This document shows positions 62,930 through 64,000 of a DNA stretch of 64,000 nucleotides, one piece after another. Positions within the stretch are counted from its first letter, which is position 1. Each line of letters starts with the position of its first letter. This DNA is from Plasmopara viticola (taxonomy: Eukaryota; Oomycota; Peronosporomycetes; Peronosporales; Peronosporaceae): the NCBI GenBank assembly GCA_001695595.3, contig MBPM02000101.1, forward strand, positions 124,001 through 188,000, in the 5' to 3' direction. The notes beneath the pieces were generated by a model. It had not been told where the DNA came from and ran no database searches. It saw only the letters and a program-made list of their open reading frames with translations. The translations under genes were made by a program, and so were the position numbers.

Positions 62930-64000
62930 TTAGATCTTTCCTTTTAGCTGTGAGATGAGTAGACCGGCAGCAAACGCGACAACAACCATGCCAATCGAGT
63001 ACAGTTGGCATTCTGGAGGCACAGGGCAGCCTCGATAGATGGAAGAGTAGCCACACGCTGGGACCACTGGAATGCATGCTTGCAACTTCTTTTTCAGGTC
63101 CTTCGCCGCTTTCCCAGGCTGTGGTACCTTGTGTCCGCACTCAATGAACGCACCTTCAACTGCTTCCACTGTTTTCAAGATGTGATCCAAACGGCGAGTG
63201 CTTGGGCCCATATGGCCTATACGGAAATACTCCGTCTTGATGGCCTTGTGGAGACCCCCTGCAAGTGACACGCCACGCTTCACAACCTTTGGCAAAAAAT
63301 CAGCGGCGCCCACCCCAGCAGGATAGCGCACACATGTCAGTGTATTGGCACCACTATCTTCCGTAGTCACTAGCGAACAGCCAAGCGTCTTCATGGCCTC
63401 TTTTACAGCATCACCAATGAGCTGATGCTCTTTAAAGCGTTGCTCCATGCCGCCATTTGCAAGCAAAATGTCTAATGCGACGTTGAGGGCAAACAGGTGA
63501 TTCACCGATGGCGTGGCAAAGTAACTGGGCTGTCGTGCTTCGTAGTTTTTCATAATTGGCAACCAGTTTCGCCAGTCGACATAGTATTTCACCTTGGACG
63601 TATTCTTTTCGAATAGTTGCAGCGCACGGGGACGAATGACCATCAGACTGAGACCGGCTGGGACACCCAAGCACTTTTGTGAGCCTGTAAGCACTACGTC
63701 CAGGTCCCACTGCTTCATACGCGTCTCCTCGCCGCCAGTGGCACAAACTCCATCCACCACAATGACAGCGTTCGGCTGAAGGCGTCGGATTGCCGTTGCA
63801 AATTCATTTACATGAGAACGAACACCCGTGGACGTATCCACGTGGGTAATTGTAACTACTTTAAATTTCGTGTCACCTTGTAGCGCCTTTTCCAACTCTA
63901 AAGTTGAAGGTTGCGAGCCAATCTGCACTCACAAACAAGAGTCAAGCAGTGCATCGAAGCTAAGAGAGAGATTGAACTACCTTGCCACGGAGATGAGTGG
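62930..64000 (-). CDS. Class V aminotransferase (alanine-glyoxylate type), 5' end outside the window
   Basis: Main exon 62930-63922, a 58-bp intron (63923-63980, GTAGTT...CAG) and the end of an upstream exon (63981-64000) that reads THLRGK in phase. PLP enzyme fold type I: VVDGVCATGGEE, then the Schiff-base lysine in LTGSQKCLGVPAGLS (residue 85 if counted from the internal Met at 63928). The fold matches alanine-glyoxylate/serine-pyruvate aminotransferases, including GHMGPSTRR near the C-terminal domain. These enzymes move an amino group from Ala or Ser to glyoxylate, usually in peroxisomes or mitochondria. Unusual: after the catalytic domain comes a Cys-rich linker (CIPVVPACGYSSIYRGCPVP) and a C-terminal membrane segment IGMVVVAFAAGLLIS with a short basic end. 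Confidence 0.85.

Noticed and set aside
1..64000. CRISPR arrays, operons, Shine-Dalgarno sites and bacterial features
   Set aside because: The window is eukaryotic with spliceosomal introns; no regularly spaced repeat array was seen.
1..64000. tRNA or rRNA genes
   Set aside because: No cloverleaf-like segment with both A and B boxes was recognised by eye; the tRNA-Met match in the copia elements is only a 12-base primer site.

Overview
The window is nuclear DNA of an oomycete, most likely a plant-pathogenic member of the Peronosporaceae (Phytophthora or downy mildew group). Evidence: several copies of a Crinkler (CRN)-type effector head with LxLFLAK-like and HVLV-like motifs; compact genes with very short introns (about 55-140 bp, often GTATGT/GTACGT donors and CTAAT/CTGAC-like branch sites); convergent and tandem genes only 40-80 bp apart; Ty1/copia elements; and an IFT74 gene, which suggests an organism that still makes flagellated zoospores. 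The species cannot be named from the sequence alone.

Layout. (1) 1-3200: broken 3' part of a CRN gene and degenerate DNA. (2) 3275-15432: dense housekeeping block with a small secreted Cys-rich protein, ISD11/LYRM4, a calcium-dependent protein kinase, a basic protein with a frameshift, peptide deformylase, a LicD/fukutin-like membrane protein, a RING-Tubby fusion, a CAT-type amino acid transporter and IFT74. (3) 15433-50690: about 35 kb of repeats. Two large copies of one unknown sequence lie in inverted orientation (arm 1 about 18349-27540; arm 2 about 34560-48660). Both are bounded by outward-facing CRN-type genes with their upstream DNA. Arm 2 was later hit by a young copia element with identical LTRs (29861-34559, inside a CRN gene), by a TIR DNA transposon with an 8-bp target duplication (35335-37050) that carries a LINE remnant, and by an old copia element (40142-44718). 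A 322-bp deletion derivative of the same LINE sits in arm 1. (4) 51044-64000: second housekeeping block with a degraded alpha/beta hydrolase, a GT31 glycosyltransferase, a TPR protein, a one-TM protein, a SERF-like protein, a centrin-like EF-hand protein, a THOC6-like WD40 protein, a mitochondrial carrier and a class V aminotransferase cut by the window end.

The genes do not form operons; the two flanks are conserved eukaryotic neighbourhoods. The middle is a repeat- and effector-rich island of the kind described in two-speed oomycete genomes. Of the CRN-type loci only the one at 26524-27214 still reads as an intact gene. The others are broken by lost starts, frameshifts, or the copia insertion. 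The most unusual object is the large CRN-bounded inverted duplication, whose body encodes decayed, unrecognised protein and may be a large mobile element or segmental duplication not described before.
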